Shown piece after piece: positions 23,001 to 35,204 of a stretch of DNA of 64,000 nt (positions within the stretch are counted from its first letter, which is position 1; each line of letters starts with the position of its first letter). Source of the DNA: Aquatica leii (Eukaryota > Arthropoda > Insecta > Coleoptera > Lampyridae); the NCBI GenBank assembly GCA_035610365.1, contig CM069432.1, positions 113,169,529 through 113,233,528 on the forward strand, given 5' to 3'. The notes under the pieces are model-generated. The model saw only the letters and a list, made by a program, of their open reading frames with translations. It did not search any database and had not been told where the DNA came from. The translations under genes and the position numbers were made by a program.

Positions 23001-26000
23001 ACACGTCTCGAGGGCCGATGACAATGCAATAATTCTATAAAAAATTTTATTATTCTGATTAAGATCGTCAGGATTAATAAATTTCTTTACGGATCTTCTG
23101 CATGAGAGTAACAAAGACAGAGCGCGTGAACTGCGCAGGCGAGCAGTTTTAGACTCTTTGCTTGTTTTTCAAGATAGCTGCGTTCTCGTCTTGTTTGTTC
23201 TTTATGCATATGTAGTTTCTGACAAGTCTAATAAACAGATACTATTATTTATAATATCCATAATATATTAACAACCGTGATTGAGAAAAAGGCTTCTCAT
23301 TTACAACAAAATAATCAGGTCAGAAATTTCAATTTCTTGATTTTACGGAACAAAATTTGATAAACAACACGGCCTTGAATATATAGTATAATAAAAAAGG
23401 AATTAAATCACGAAGGATCAAAAAATTTATAATCACAAAGTCTTACCGATTGAAATGGAAATAACGAATATGAATTAAAATAGATAATATAAAAATCGAA
23501 CTAAAAAATTAAAAATAAATAATAGTTTAAAAAAACACGCTTTTATAGCTAACCGAACTAAAAAGTAGAAAATAAGTTTTAATTACAAAGAGTTTATAAT
23601 ACAGTAGTATAAGGTCGAACAATCAATCATAATTTGTCACCTCAAAAAAAAATTATAATAAAATTCAATTCAGAGTAAAAAGCGTGGGGTGCATTTTACT
23701 ACATTTTGTTAAATGTTACAATCACTCTATTGACAACTATTTATGAGAGGAGAGTTATGTTAGTTTTTTAATACGTTTTTTAAATAATATTAACAGCGAT
23801 CAAAGATCAAGCTTTAACTACAATTTTAATGAACAGTAACTTTTTTCTCAAAGCATAACTTCAATTTAAATTCAAAGCAAAGGAACTTTGCTTGTATTGC
23901 CATGGCAACAACTACTACTGTTTAATTATCACAGTAACAAAGACAAAAAAGGCATAAAAGAATTATGGGAAAGTGTTAAAATAAGAATAAATTTAAAAAA
24001 ATAAAGAGCTTCTTATAAACATATTTTTAAAGTAAATGGATTATTTGTAAGTATCATTTATTACTTTCTTTTAATTTTGTTTTTAAAATTTTAATAAAAA
24101 CAATTTTATTTGCATTAAGGTAGTTTTATTTATCTTAAATTTTCATTATAATTAATGCGATACATTTGTTTAAAAAAAATTTGTATTGCGTTTTAAATTA
24201 TTAATCTTAAAATGTTATATTTTAAACGTACATTTATTACAATTGTAAATGCTTGTGTATTTATTATAATTTATTTTTGTTTATACTTTTATATAAGAAG
24301 AATCTGTATGTATTAAGCGATGCTCTTGTAAAAAGTTTAACAAATATAAATATTATTAATAGAAAAATTGGTACATAGAACATTTGTGTTGTTAAAAACA
24401 TATTTTAATTTAATAATTCGCACTTACACCCTACAAAACTCTTAAAACCCATTCTGTATATGATGAAAACTATAACAATTAATATAACATATTAAATATT
24501 TACATAAAAACATGATTTGATTTAAAAAATACAAATTAAATAATTACAACTTGTTTTTTGTATAAGGTAAATAAATAAATAAAAAATTTAAATTTTAATC
24601 AACGTAAACGTAACTACCAATAAAACGCTTTTATTTAGTATTAGTGTCATAAGTAGGTAATAACGTAATTTTGACTTATGACCCGCGTTTTATATGGTGA
24701 TTAAATTTTGAGCAAAAAATTTTATTACTTTTAGCAAGCCCGCTATAGAGTATGCCCTTTGTTTGGTTACATCAAAATCTTTCCTGTTATAATCTTAGCA
24801 CGTTTTGAGATGTCTAAACACGTTGTTCAATATAATGTAGATATGTAACTATGTAACCACATTATCTTCTTTAGAAAGTTAGATGGAGAGTTCTTTTTTT
24901 ATCAAGAATTGATAGTGCACATTTAGATTTAAAGGTTACGTTTGATTTGATTTTATAATATAAAATTACTATTGTTTGTTTAAGTTTTTAAAGATTAAAA
25001 AAACAATACAAGCCTAGACATAATTCCAATTTTGGTAATGTAAACTTTATTTTCTGTTTTGTCGTACATATGTGCAACCACAAAACAAATTATTGAATTT
25101 ACTTTTAAAACTTAATTGTATTGTCATTTAATTTAATTACGCTATCTTTTTGTGATGCTCAGAACGTTTGTAATTCAATTCATTTTCTACGTTACATCGC
25201 TTTAGTGTGCGTTGTATACTACTATTGCTATTAGTATACACAATTATAATTATGTTGATAGAATGGTTTACTTCCTGGTAATGACTACTTTAGTTTATTG
25301 TGACGTTACGTGCTCGAGATGAGCACTGCATCAGGTTCGCTCCACTGAGTCATAAAAGTTAATTACTAAATAACACATTTAATGAAATCACGACAATTGT
25401 AGCGTCACTTTGCAAATATACAAGGAATGTTGGCGAATTAAAGAAATCTTTCAGGCTATTTAAGTATTTATAACTTTCATCTACGAATTTACAAAAACAA
25501 ATTCCAAAATTTTAAAAAACACCAGTTTTGTGACTATTTCTTTCTAATGCTACATTTTTAAAGAAACACCGCAATCAATTTAAAAAATTTAAAAACCAGT
25601 TTTTATCTAACTTTCATCGAACAACATAAAAAAATAATAGGTTGCTATTTAAAAAAGTGTAACTTTATGCTTCCTAGCGAAAACTGAACACCTTGTATAA
25701 ACAAAAAAAATTTTTTAAACGCGCAGCTTTTTAATAGAAATGAGTGAAGTACTAAACATTTTATGCTGACATTTATACAAAGGCACTAGAAACCGAGGCC
25801 GAAGTAATGGCAAAACCTGTATAGTAGTCATAATAATGTATGGTGCGTTCATACACATGTTAATAAATATTTCGGCCTTTTATCATATATTTTATTTTTA
25901 AAATATAGATCAAATTTTATTTAAAGTATATTACGTGAATACGCTTAGTTTTGTAAAAGTTTATTGCATTTTCTATTTTTGTTTTTAAACAGTAATATTT

Positions 26001-26329
26001 CAGTCTTTTATTGATTTTACACTTGAATTTAAATTTGAGATTAAACGTTTATATTAAATGTGTTTGCAACACGATAGAGCTCATCTATTTTTAAATGTAA
26101 GAAGGTTAAACTAAAAATATTGAGATTGATGAATTAAACTTATTAACTAAAAACAATACAAAATATTACAATTGCGTTTGGTATTTGTTATGTTAAAACT
26201 GTTTTGGAATGATGTTTGTACGGTATAAAATTTATTCTTGGAACTCTCACTTCTTGCTGCATTGGGAGTGATTGCTGTCAGTTTGTTAATGTTTGACATT
26301 AAAAAAATGGATGAGAAAAAACAGAACGG
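20076..26329. other. Mostly AT-rich DNA with two GC-richer patches
   Basis: A short block at about 20195-20255 (CGGGGAACGGAGCATTCCCC, then GGAACGCTCTCAG) resembles the internal minisatellite of the pogo-type element at 26.5 kb. A second block at about 22920-23240 looks like an old transposon end but is not identifiable. Elsewhere I see no feature. Confidence 0.35.
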
Positions 26330-26419
26330 CTAGTTAAATTTGACAATATTGGCATTGTAGACATTACTTGCAGCGATATTACGAACGAATTCAAAGAACA
26401 TGTTTTTTTGCTGCAATTA

Positions 26420-27008
26420 CAGGAAGACCCCGCTTAACGCTGTTTCGTTTAGCACTGTTTCGGTTTAACGCCATTTTGATTCAACCAGGTGATTCCTCGA
26501 AATTGCTCGCAGCACTACGAGGATTCCCCGAAATTGCTCTCAGCAGTACGGGCATTCCCCGAAATTGTGCGCAGCGCTAAATTCCAAATACATATGTACA
26601 TAACATATCCAAAACAGTGTATGTACATACAATAAACTAATACATCGCAAAAAGTAAATAAGTGATTATGACAACACAAGAAAGAGATAACGGTTACGGT
26701 CACTGTCGATTTCGCTGATCTTGCTAAAAATCTCTGATGATAAAATAAACAAGTTCAAATGTTGAGTTGGTATACATATATGTGTATCTCTTAGTTTATT
26801 TTTGCTCATTCAACATAAAATTGTTAAAAGCTACTAACTTTAATTAAATCAGCATTACATTTTACATATGTTGATTAAAATGTTTGGTTACAGTTTTATT
26901 AAAAAAAAATTATTAAATTTACTTGTTAAGATAGCTTCTTTTAGCTCTGTTTTGCATTACACTCTACTTTGATGAAACGTATCCTACGCGTTAAGCGGGG
27001 TCTTACTG
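26420..27008. mobile_element. Pogo/Tigger-type non-autonomous element with TA duplication
   Basis: The ends are CAGGAAGACCCCGCTTAACG at 26420 and its complement CGTTAAGCGGGGTCTTACTG ending at 27008. They differ at one base, extend one base further in, and resemble pogo/Tigger termini. TA flanks both ends (26418-26419 and 27009-27010). Removing the element and one TA restores alignment between the two arms of the surrounding Tc1-like element, which confirms both borders. No transposase is encoded. Confidence 0.88.
26488..26578 (+). repeat. Three-unit minisatellite inside the pogo-type element
   Basis: Three units of about 31 bp carry ATTCC(T/C)CGAAATTG and (C/T)CGCAGCA-like halves: GATTCCTCGAAATTGCTCGC, GATTCCCCGAAATTGCTCTC and CATTCCCCGAAATTGTGCGC, each followed by AGC(A/G)(C/G)TA. 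It is much more GC-rich than its surroundings. Confidence 0.75.
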
Positions 27009-28424
27009 TATGTATCTAAATTGTACCTAAAAATTAAAATTTTTTTTGTCGAATTTTCTATTAATGTATTTATGTTTTTTGCTCAAGTTTTAAATGAATG
27101 CTAGACTTTAATTAAAAAAGTTTTAAATCATTTATAATTTCATTTATAATTACAATAAATTTAAAAAATTACCATTAACAGTTCAAATAAATTTAAACTG
27201 CATGCCCAAATATATAATTGCTGTTTTAATTAGCTTAAATTTTTAATATTTTAGGATTAAATTAAAGTCAACATTCCGTTTTTTTTGTAAAAGAAGTATT
27301 ATCATCATTTGAACATAATTAGTGGTTGAACAATTGTAATCTTAATTTCCATTACAAATTTTTGTATCATTAATTCGTAGTTTGCATTTTTTCATAGAAA
27401 ATTAATTTTTATGAATATAGATAAAATCCGATATTTAATTGTTTTTTTGATTACACTGTCGTAATTTACGGAAAAAATGCTTCAACTTTCCTGATTTAAC
27501 CTAATTTTTGGATGATATCGATCCTACTAGTTTAAATATTAGACAGAAGGTAGGTATGCGTAACTCAAATTTACTTATCTGTGCCTGTAGAGTTTTATTT
27601 CCAGGCGGCTTTCGTAAAATTTCATTTATATTATAACAAAAAGAACAAGTGGCTAGAAAATTAATATTTTTTTTTAAATATATTATTTTTAGTTAGTTGT
27701 AACTGAACTGGAAATTAAAATTAATATGATTTTCGTTACCTATAAATCAAAACAGAATTCTTGTAGGCTTTTGCTAAAACTAAGTAATAAAAATATATCA
27801 CCAAACATTGGAAAAATCAGTCTCTTGGTTTTTTACAAAATGATCAACGCTTATTTTTAAATTAATAATATAAGCACTAAGTCTCAACCTTAGTTCAAAA
27901 AGAAAATATTTTTTTTAAATACCCAATACTTCAAAAACCTGATATTTATAAGTAACGGTTAACCTAAAAGATGTCACATCGTGGGATATTTAACACGTTC
28001 AGCCTCGCGGCTAAACTTTCGTGACAGCTTATGGACCGCAAAGCCAAGTTTATTTTAAACCTTCTTCACAGCTCATAGGACCGTGTTTTTTCTTATTTTT
28101 TCTTTTTTTCAAGTAATTCAAATTAATTTTGATTAAGTATAATGTTAAATGTGTGCTCTGTTTGCATTGCTTTTTATTTTTTTAATTTGAATACAAAAAA
28201 AATGACAAAATTTTAAAAATTCAACTTTTATTAAATATAATAGAAGTAAGCTTTTACATATTACAAAAAATGTTATTGTTGTTATCTGTTTTCTTAAACA
28301 TTAAACCATTCTATGACTTTTTTCTTGAACCGAGAACGGGTTTATGGAAAGTATACAAATTTTTACTTTTGTCTGAAAATGTTCAATAGAAACTTAAAAA
28401 CAAACTGAAAAATAGGCCAAAACT

Positions 28425-28619
28425 TTAAACGTTGTTCCATACTATTAGAAACAAGTTTATGTGTCGCAATAGTTGCCCCACCAAATTTTGACGTAATGCA
28501 GAAATTCTAAATAGACGGTGCGGTTCCAGACGCGGGCGGGGCCGCTGCTTTAAAGAAATATCGTGTAAAAATAAGATGAAAAGATGCAAATATCCCCAAA
28601 TAAAGAAATTATGTTTCAT
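28425..28619 (-). pseudogene. Possible Tc1 transposase N-terminal fragment, inverted
   Basis: A minus-strand frame contains RPRPRLEPHRLFRISALRQN, which resembles the GRPR / DR-x-I-x-x-x-ALR region between the two DNA-binding helices of Tc1-type transposases. It lies just upstream of the Tc1 catalytic remnant but on the opposite strand, so it would need an internal inversion. The match is short, and chance similarity in a GC-rich patch is possible. Confidence 0.25.
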
Positions 28620-28819
28620 CTTACTTTAAGCAATTAATAATAATAAAACAAGTACAATAACATGAACAAAATATAATAATACAAAAACTAAACTTTTTTA
28701 ACGAAATAATTACAAAACATTTATAATTTATAGTTTTTAAACTTTTTTTAAATTTATATATGTAAGGTGTTGTTTTTTTTAGAGAAAAAACCTTCTGCAT
28801 TTCCCAAGATAGTAAAAAA

Positions 28820-29367
28820 GTTCTTTGGAGACCACATAATTCTAGATATGAATCAAAACATGTGCAAGCCAACAAAAAAAGTGGAAGAACTAGTGCTGCT
28901 TACTGGGGATGGATAAGTGATGCTAGCCCAAGGTAATTAACACGTGTCGATAAACGCTTAACTGCTCAAACTTACCTGACGATTTTAAAAGACGTTATGT
29001 TACCTTACGTACGAGCAGTTTATCCTGAAGGATCAATTCGGTTTGTTTAGGACAATTCTCCTATACGTACAGCAGCGGTAGTTCAAGAATGGTTTTTACA
29101 ACATTCAAAAGTGGAAAGAATCCGTTGACCACCTAAGTCACCGGATTTGAACCCTATAGAGAATTTGTGGGCGGCGGCCTTGTTTTTCAGTGGGACGACA
29201 AACTGAACAATAACATGGAAATACAAAATATAAACAATTTGCATCGCCATATTAATACCGTGTGGGAAAGATTTCGAGGAGCTAATGTATGTGCCAATTT
29301 AATCAATTCGATACCAAACCGTCTACGGGAATGTATAACCAATAATGGATATTACAAGTATTACTAG
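28820..29367 (+). pseudogene. Tc1/mariner-type transposase catalytic remnant
   Basis: The cut-and-paste transposase of the surrounding element. Visible in order are VLWRPHNSRYESKHVQ, SGRTSAAYWGWIS, YLTILKDVMLPYVRAVYPEG, then DNSPI with the second catalytic Asp at about 29050. EWFLQH follows, and then PPKSPDLNPIENLW with the catalytic Glu at about 29159. Thirty-five residues separate that Asp from the Glu, so the copy has DD35E spacing. After a frameshift near 29165 the C-terminus continues (INNLHRHINTVWERF, then PNRLRECITNNGYYKYY). The first catalytic Asp region is not recognisable. Stops at about 28936 and 29048 and one replacing the Trp before PPKSPDLNP inactivate it. Confidence 0.88.
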
Positions 29368-30238
29368 CATGTAAAATACAAATATTTAAATAAAATAATA
29401 AATACTTTTTTCATCATGTTTTTTATTAGGATTTTCTGTATCTAGTTTTGTTCTTGTAATATAAATAGTATTTACATATAATTTATAATAAAATCTAAGG
29501 TAATACTTAATAATAATCTAAAACATAAAAAAAATGCAAACTACAAAAATTACAAATTTCAGTTAATTACTATTAAATTTATATTCTCTCAAAATAGTTA
29601 ATACTTAAATTAAATGTTTCGCATATATCTAATTTTGTGATTTTTAGACTTATAGCATAGGTATGTATTTTCAAATTTTATTTGGATTTTTTAGCGTTCT
29701 GTATGAGAAATTAGACTTGATTTTATAAAGGGAAATATGTATCCTTTAATTTTTTATACGAATAATTTAAAAGTAGTAATGGGAATTTATACTGCAATTG
29801 TTTGATCACTAATTACGTTTTAATCGTGATAATACTTCCTTTGCAAAGAAAATCGGAATGTTGACTTTAATTTAATCCAGATATATTATGACTTTTAGGA
29901 TAATTAGTACAGTAGTTTCATGTTTAAGCATACAGTTTATTATTATTCGAGCTATGGGTAGAACTTATTTAATCATAAATAACAATTAAAATTTTTGAAT
30001 TACTTAAGCAGAAAACACAAATAAATAGAAAACTCGACGAAGAAAAATTTAAAACTTTAGGGTACAATTTAAATAAATATTTGCAGTTAAGAAGCATGTT
30101 CTTGTAATATTGCTGCAAGTAATGTCTATAATGCCAATGTTGTCAAATTCAACCAGGCGTTTTGTTATAACGTAAGTTTAGTTACCTACCTTGCAAGTGG
30201 CGCTTAAAAGTGTCCAATTACTTTTTTGAGCCAGTGTA

Positions 30239-30800
30239 CATTTATTGTTTTGGTACGTAAAAGTTAGGTCAACTAATTTAATTTTTTGTACGACGCGGTG
30301 CCCAACCGAAGAGGGATTACTTTAACAACTATTGTCTGTGATATTGACCTTCGTTCTAGTGTTCAATCGCCCTTATGTAAATTTATCTTTTTCTATTTTC
30401 TAACTTAACTTTCTGTGAAAAAATAAATATACTTGTTATTACAACCTGTGTTTTGTCGTTTGTTCTTTTTTGGCTTTGAATAGATTTCAACTCCAAAATA
30501 AATAAACAAATAACTTTTATTTTGATAAAAAACTACCTAATTACAAAAACTGATTCTAGACAAACTTTAAACAATTTATATTTAAGTTTGTTAAAATATT
30601 GCACATCTTTGATACGTTAGGTCCTACAGAGCAAGCTATTCTAAAAATTGTATTGTTAATGACAGTTTATAATGCAGCATTTTAAAATTTAAATGAATGT
30701 GTTGGATTTTGTGAATTGGTTTTGTACATTTTTTTATTTAGAATAATTAAACAACTCAATTTATTGTCTGTTGGGATGAATAACAATTGGAAAGTAACTG
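30239..30800. other. Spacer with a GC-richer patch of unknown origin
   Basis: About 30290-30480 (GACGCGGTGCCCAACCGAAG..., AATAAA near 30424) has an LTR-like look, but no second copy or clear termini are present. Nothing else is recognisable. Confidence 0.3.
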
Positions 30801-30809
30801 CTCCTTCTG

Positions 30810-31695
30810 TCATAAAATACATGGATAATCTATCTCTAGTACATGCAGCACTGCGTTTATGTGTATTTGTTCCAATACGAACATTTGTATTACTATCTCT
30901 GATCTTGTTTCCAAAAAGTTATTTCTTTTTTCATCTTCTGTATCTACAAAGTTTTCTGGACAATATAAAACTTCATTGTTCTGATTCTTATTCACTAAAT
31001 AATTATAAATACACGGAACACCTTTTACTACTGCTACAGATGTAACAAGTGGTTTTCAAAAAATCCACCAGCGAATTACTAAAATGCCAAAAAATTTTTC
31101 AATTACACATCTTTCCTCACTAAACATAAAATAAAATACAATACTAACTGAAAATTACTGTTATAATTAGTAAATTAATCTGTAATTACATTTGCACTTT
31201 TCTTGAAAGAGAAATTTTTCTTGATATGACATTAAATTTTTTGTAGAAGAAAAGCTTCATTACCAACAAAGTATTATGGAATCAAGTCACCACTGTCCTT
31301 AAAATTAATAAGTAGTGGAATATTTAATTTATTACTAGCCATTATTTTCTCTAATACTAAATTTTGGAGTACACTTTCATCACTCTGTCTACTTTTTGCT
31401 CCTATTTCTACAACTGTAAACTTATATTTGGCATTACATATTGCAAGTAGAGTTATACTAAAATTGTTTTTTATAATTGTAATAATTGGATCATGAGAGA
31501 GATAAAGTCTATAATAAATTATAAAATTGCACATTCGTTGATTAAAATTATCTACGCAATGTATTTATATGTTTTTTATCTATGGCTTTTATACAATTTG
31601 GTAATTGCCATATATCTTGAAAACGATTTGCTGCCATGTTCCAATTATCTCTACTCAAGAAAACTATTTTCTTGTAAAACATCCTAAATAACATT
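30810..31695 (-). pseudogene. PIF/Harbinger (HARBI1-like, DDE_4) transposase pseudogene
   Basis: Decayed transposase read on the minus strand across several frames. The N-side piece (about 31695-31570) gives WNMAANRFQDIWQLPNCIKA and IDKKHI, matching the WxxPNCIGAIDGKH motif that carries the first catalytic Asp. Next comes KNNFSITLLAICNAKYKFTV then EIGAKSRQSD (about 31470-31370), the second Asp region. Then YFVGNEAFLL (about 31250), where the usual GDEAF motif has Asn for Asp. Then EERCVIEKFFGILVIRWWIF (about 31120-31060) and LYCPENFVDTEDEKRN near 30960. The order and spacing fit HARBI1-like proteins. The stops and frameshifts mean it is dead. No target-site duplication or TIR was found. Confidence 0.85.
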
Positions 31696-31732
31696 GCTTA
31701 TTAACAAACAAATTAATTTTTCCGTCGGTCGT

Positions 31733-32112
31733 GTGTTAATAACAATATTAACGTATAATAATGTATCAGAAATAGATCGTTAACGACCTCTATTAATGAA
31801 CGATTTTGAACCAATTGATGAATTTCTATTAATGAAAGATTTTGTATAGCAACGAATGAAATCGTTAGCAACCACTGATTTAACGATATTGCACGATTAC
31901 TAGATATAACATTGGGTTACGATGCTTTAGTTTCCTTATAACTTTACACGTTTTACCAACGTACGATCAACGGAAAAATTTTAAAACTAACTCGCTTGTT
32001 AATTGGCGACAAATAATCTCGATCATATTAACGCGTTCGCTGGCTACAATCGCTCACGGCGTTAAAATGTCTCGATTATTAATTGCTATCATTAACAACC
32101 TTGTTAGTTAAA
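31733..32112 (+). repeat. Dispersed element, copy A
   Basis: This is a long inverted match to 49481-49816. Shared blocks include TGTTAATA...AACGTATAATAATGTA, GAAATAGA(T/A)CGTTAA, AAATCGTTAGCAACCACTGA then TTTAACGATA, CTAGATATAACA, GTACGATCAACGGAAAAA, CTCACGGCGTTAAAATGTCT and CGATTATTAAT. Both copies lack coding capacity. This copy has an extra ~30 bp near 32005-32050. Confidence 0.78.
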
Positions 32113-34295
32113 TAACTATTAAATATGTAATTTTTGCAATGTAAAAACTAGTGATTTGCACTAGTCTTGTAACAATTGATTGTTTTTGTAAAATTTATCT
32201 TGTACTATTTGTTATAACTTAAGTACAAAGTGTTTATGATTAAATTTTCTACAAAGTAACGACACTATGCAAATAGACTGTTTTTATAAGATTATAATGT
32301 AATACGAAATAAAAGTATACATAAATAGTTATAAAAACTGCATTAACATAAGCATAAATAATAACTGTTTATTCAACCCAGTGGACTGTGTAATTTTTCA
32401 TAAAATACTTGCAGGACTTAAATCCTTTCTTTAATAAATTAATTTATCCGAACCCAACAACCATTTATTACGACTTTTATTACAAAGATCACAAAAATAC
32501 CAAAATTCCGCCATTAGTCGTCTTTTATCTTGTATGCGCGTATATTTTAATGCGCGCCGATAAGTATACTTTTACAAAATGGATTCAGTGCAAAATTACA
32601 TATTTGAACTAACAACAACAATAACTATAAATAGCTATAACGGCGGTACAATAGTAACTCACGCTATAATATGGCACTGCACGTTGCTAATAAATAATAA
32701 CGTACACATATCAGGCATAATTAGTATCTTCCGACTTGTCATACAGTTCAAAAGACTGATCAATTTTAATAAGTACAAACTTCTTTAAGCAAATTTTAAC
32801 TATTGTAAAGTCTTTAAACGGCCAATCTGTTACAAGTCTTTTGTAACAATTTTTGCAAGCATAGCCTAAACATTTTTTACTCTATACGTACCGTTAAAAC
32901 TAATGCAAAGGCACTCTTGTTTTCAAAGTTAATAATTGTGGTCTACAGAATATTTGTACAAACCTTTTAAATTATGCTTTCTTAATTTACTATCTTGTAC
33001 GGTAATAGCTTTGACCTGTACGGAAATGACTTTGACTTGTACGAATATAAAATTGGTCAAACACAATGCACAATGTTGTCTAATCCCAAATATGCATACA
33101 ATGTATCGTATTATCTGTTAGTCGTAGAAAAAAATTATTAATTGTAAATAAAGTATATTTGTTTTAAACTAGTTATAATTAAGTATTATTGTTTATTTAA
33201 AATAAAATACAATTTTAGTTTAATAAGTGATAAATAGTTTTATTTAAAATATTAAGTTATGGTTGTTTTAATTTTAAAAAGTAATAACTTTTTAACTATT
33301 GCTATGCTTGAATTATTCAATAATAACGTTGGTAATAAAAAATGTGTTTTTCTACGACTAACAGATAATACGATACATTGTATGTTTAATTGCGATTAGG
33401 CAACGTTGTGCATTGTGATTGTCTAATTCCATTTCCGTACAGGTCAAAGCCATTTCCGTACAGGTCAAACCTATTAACGTACAGGATAGTGAATTATGAA
33501 AACATAATTTAGAAGACTTTCACAAATATTCACTGCATCAGAAATTATAAAATTTGAAAACGAAATCATTGAGTGTCATGTATAAGGTATTGCATTAGTT
33601 TATAGCGTAAAATAAGTGTTTTATAAATTACATAATTTAGGTTATATTCGTAAACGTTGACGTTTAGTGGTGACTTTCTTGTAATGAAATATAAATATAT
33701 TTTAGAAGTTCAAGGTAATTAAAAAAAATAAAGACTTCTAATTTGCAACCCAACTACTTATTTTCTTGCAGGGTTTTCTTTTGATGGGAAGGAAATATTA
33801 ACAGTATTTTACCAGATTTTTGCAGTGTTTTAAACAGATTAAGTAATTTAATCCTTAAAATAAAATTACTCATTTTATGATAACATGCTCAAATTAAGTT
33901 AAAGAAGTTAGTATTTATTAGAACATTTATCAGTTTTTTAAACTGCATGACAACTCAGAAGTATCCAATTATCTTTTGGTGTTCATCGATAGTTGCAAGA
34001 TATCAAAATGTTTGTTCCGCACATGCCTGATATCTGTTTGTTATTATTTATCCTTATGTTAATGCAGTTTTCATAAGTATTTATGTATACTTTTACTACA
34101 TATTATATTATAATCTTGTAAAAATAATGTATTCGCACATTGTCGCTACCTTCTTAAAAATGTAATTACAAACACTTTGGACTTACGTTTTAATAAATAA
34201 CACAAGATAAACATAAATACAATCAATTGTTACAAGACTAATGCAAGCCACTAGTTTATACATTGAAAAAATTATATATTTAGATGCAATTATAA
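32113..34295. mobile_element. Foldback element with ~1 kb inverted arms
   Basis: The left arm (about 32113-33128) and right arm (about 33347-34295) are reverse complements over nearly their whole length, with only about 218 bp between them. Matching blocks run outward to inward: AAACTAGTG, TAGTCTTGTAACAATTGATT, TAAAAGTATACATAAATA, AAACTGCATTAACATAAG, AAACTAATGCAA, GAATATTTG, TTTGACCTGTACGGAAATG and CAATGTATCGTATTATCTGT then TAGTCGTAGAAAAA. No transposase frame lies inside. Next to the inner end each arm has three short tandem units (about 22 bp) built on TGTACGGAAATG. Terminal duplications are unclear. Confidence 0.85.
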
Positions 34296-35069
34296 GCAAA
34301 AGCACTGAATCGCTTGTTTCTTTTACCTACAATGTGTTTTGTTAACAATTAATTTCTCATATTTAAACTAATTTTGCAGTAAAAATTATTACAGCATATT
34401 TGATCCATTAGAATAATTAACCATTTTGCATTTTCTAAAAGGTATTTTTTTTCAATTCTTTAACTACGATGTTCTTATTACCTTCTTAGTTCGGAAAGCT
34501 TGATTCTTAAAAATAACACTTATTAATTACAAATTATCTTTACACATTTACAAATTTACCTTATTTGCTTTGTAAGTCACATTCACATGTTATTTGGCTG
34601 AAGCTTCTAGGAAAAACTATCACATATCAACATTTGTCAGAACTTGACATTGTTAACGATTCAGGCTTCGCATGAATAGATTTCTTTTACTTACTGGCTG
34701 CAAAAGCAAAATCTTGTCATTGAATCATTAGTACTTTTCAAACTATCCTAGCTCATTCATATTAGGTTATGCTTGAAATTAATGTATTAAAAAAATTCAA
34801 ATACTAAATGATTTGAAGTTAACTAAAATTGCATGCCTTTAAAGCAAGTAAATTATACTCACCATTTCTTTAACTAGAGATGAGTACAAAAACAAGAATA
34901 AAATAAAAGTAACAGATAACTAATAGTATAAACGCTGTCAAGTTGACATAAAATAAATACAAGTTTTGACATAATTTTTTTATTGTCATTTTAGGTATTA
35001 CCAATACAAATTTTTTTCGTAAAATTCTGTATAACTTTGATTACTAATTAAATATAGAGTCGTAGAAAA
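34296..35069. other. AT-rich DNA without recognisable feature
   Basis: No motif, repeat or coding segment is seen by eye. Confidence 0.55.
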
Positions 35070-35204
35070 AGTATAGTGTATAATTCGTAAGGAATGTGTA
35101 TTGCCAACTCGTACGAATTGCCAACCTCGCCTTCGGCTCGGTTTCAAATTTTCATACTCGTTGGCAATGACAACCATTCCTTACTCATTATACAATATAC
35201 TATT
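35070..35204. repeat. Palindromic element centred on GCCTTCGGC
   Basis: The left arm has GTATAGTGTATAATTCGTAA and GGAATG, TTGCCAACTCGTACGAA. The right arm has the complementary CGTTGGCAATGACAACCATT, CCTTACTCATTATACAATAT and ACTAT, around a CTCGCCTTCGGCTCGG centre. Together they form a hairpin of about 135 bp, the same general design as 14257-14425 but a different sequence family. Confidence 0.75.

Larger units (their letters stand above)
26330..30238 (+). mobile_element. Long-TIR Tc1/mariner-like element, left tip lost
   Basis: The right end (about 29770-30238) closes with CAATTACTTTTTTGAGCCAGTGTA, split here as CAATTACTTTTTT and GAGCCAGTGTA, a typical Tc1-type tip with a TA at its border. 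Its reverse complement matches 26330-27385 block by block: ATTTGACAA(T/C)ATTGGCATT, AGACATTACTTGCAGC, TAAATTGTACC, TTTTCTATT, AGTCAACATTCCG and AAGTATTATCA. This match holds once the pogo-type insert at 26420-27008 is skipped. Arms of about 460 bp are unusually long for Tc1. The outer ~75 bp of the left arm is missing or unrecognisable. The core holds a decayed transposase (28820-29367). Confidence 0.75.

Noticed and set aside
22920..23240. GC-richer block resembling an insect transposon terminus
   Set aside because: No inverted partner, target duplication or coding segment could be identified.
26488..26578. CRISPR-like array
   Set aside because: Units are contiguous minisatellite copies without spacers, in an insect transposon context.
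28000..28090. TTAACACGTTCAGCCTCGCGG-like start (split TTAACACGTTC, AGCCTCGCGG), suggesting a piggyBac-type end
   Set aside because: No matching inverted end with TTAA was found nearby.
30716..31045. 109-residue plus-strand open frame
   Set aside because: It runs antisense to the PIF/Harbinger transposase pseudogene, whose motifs explain the sequence.
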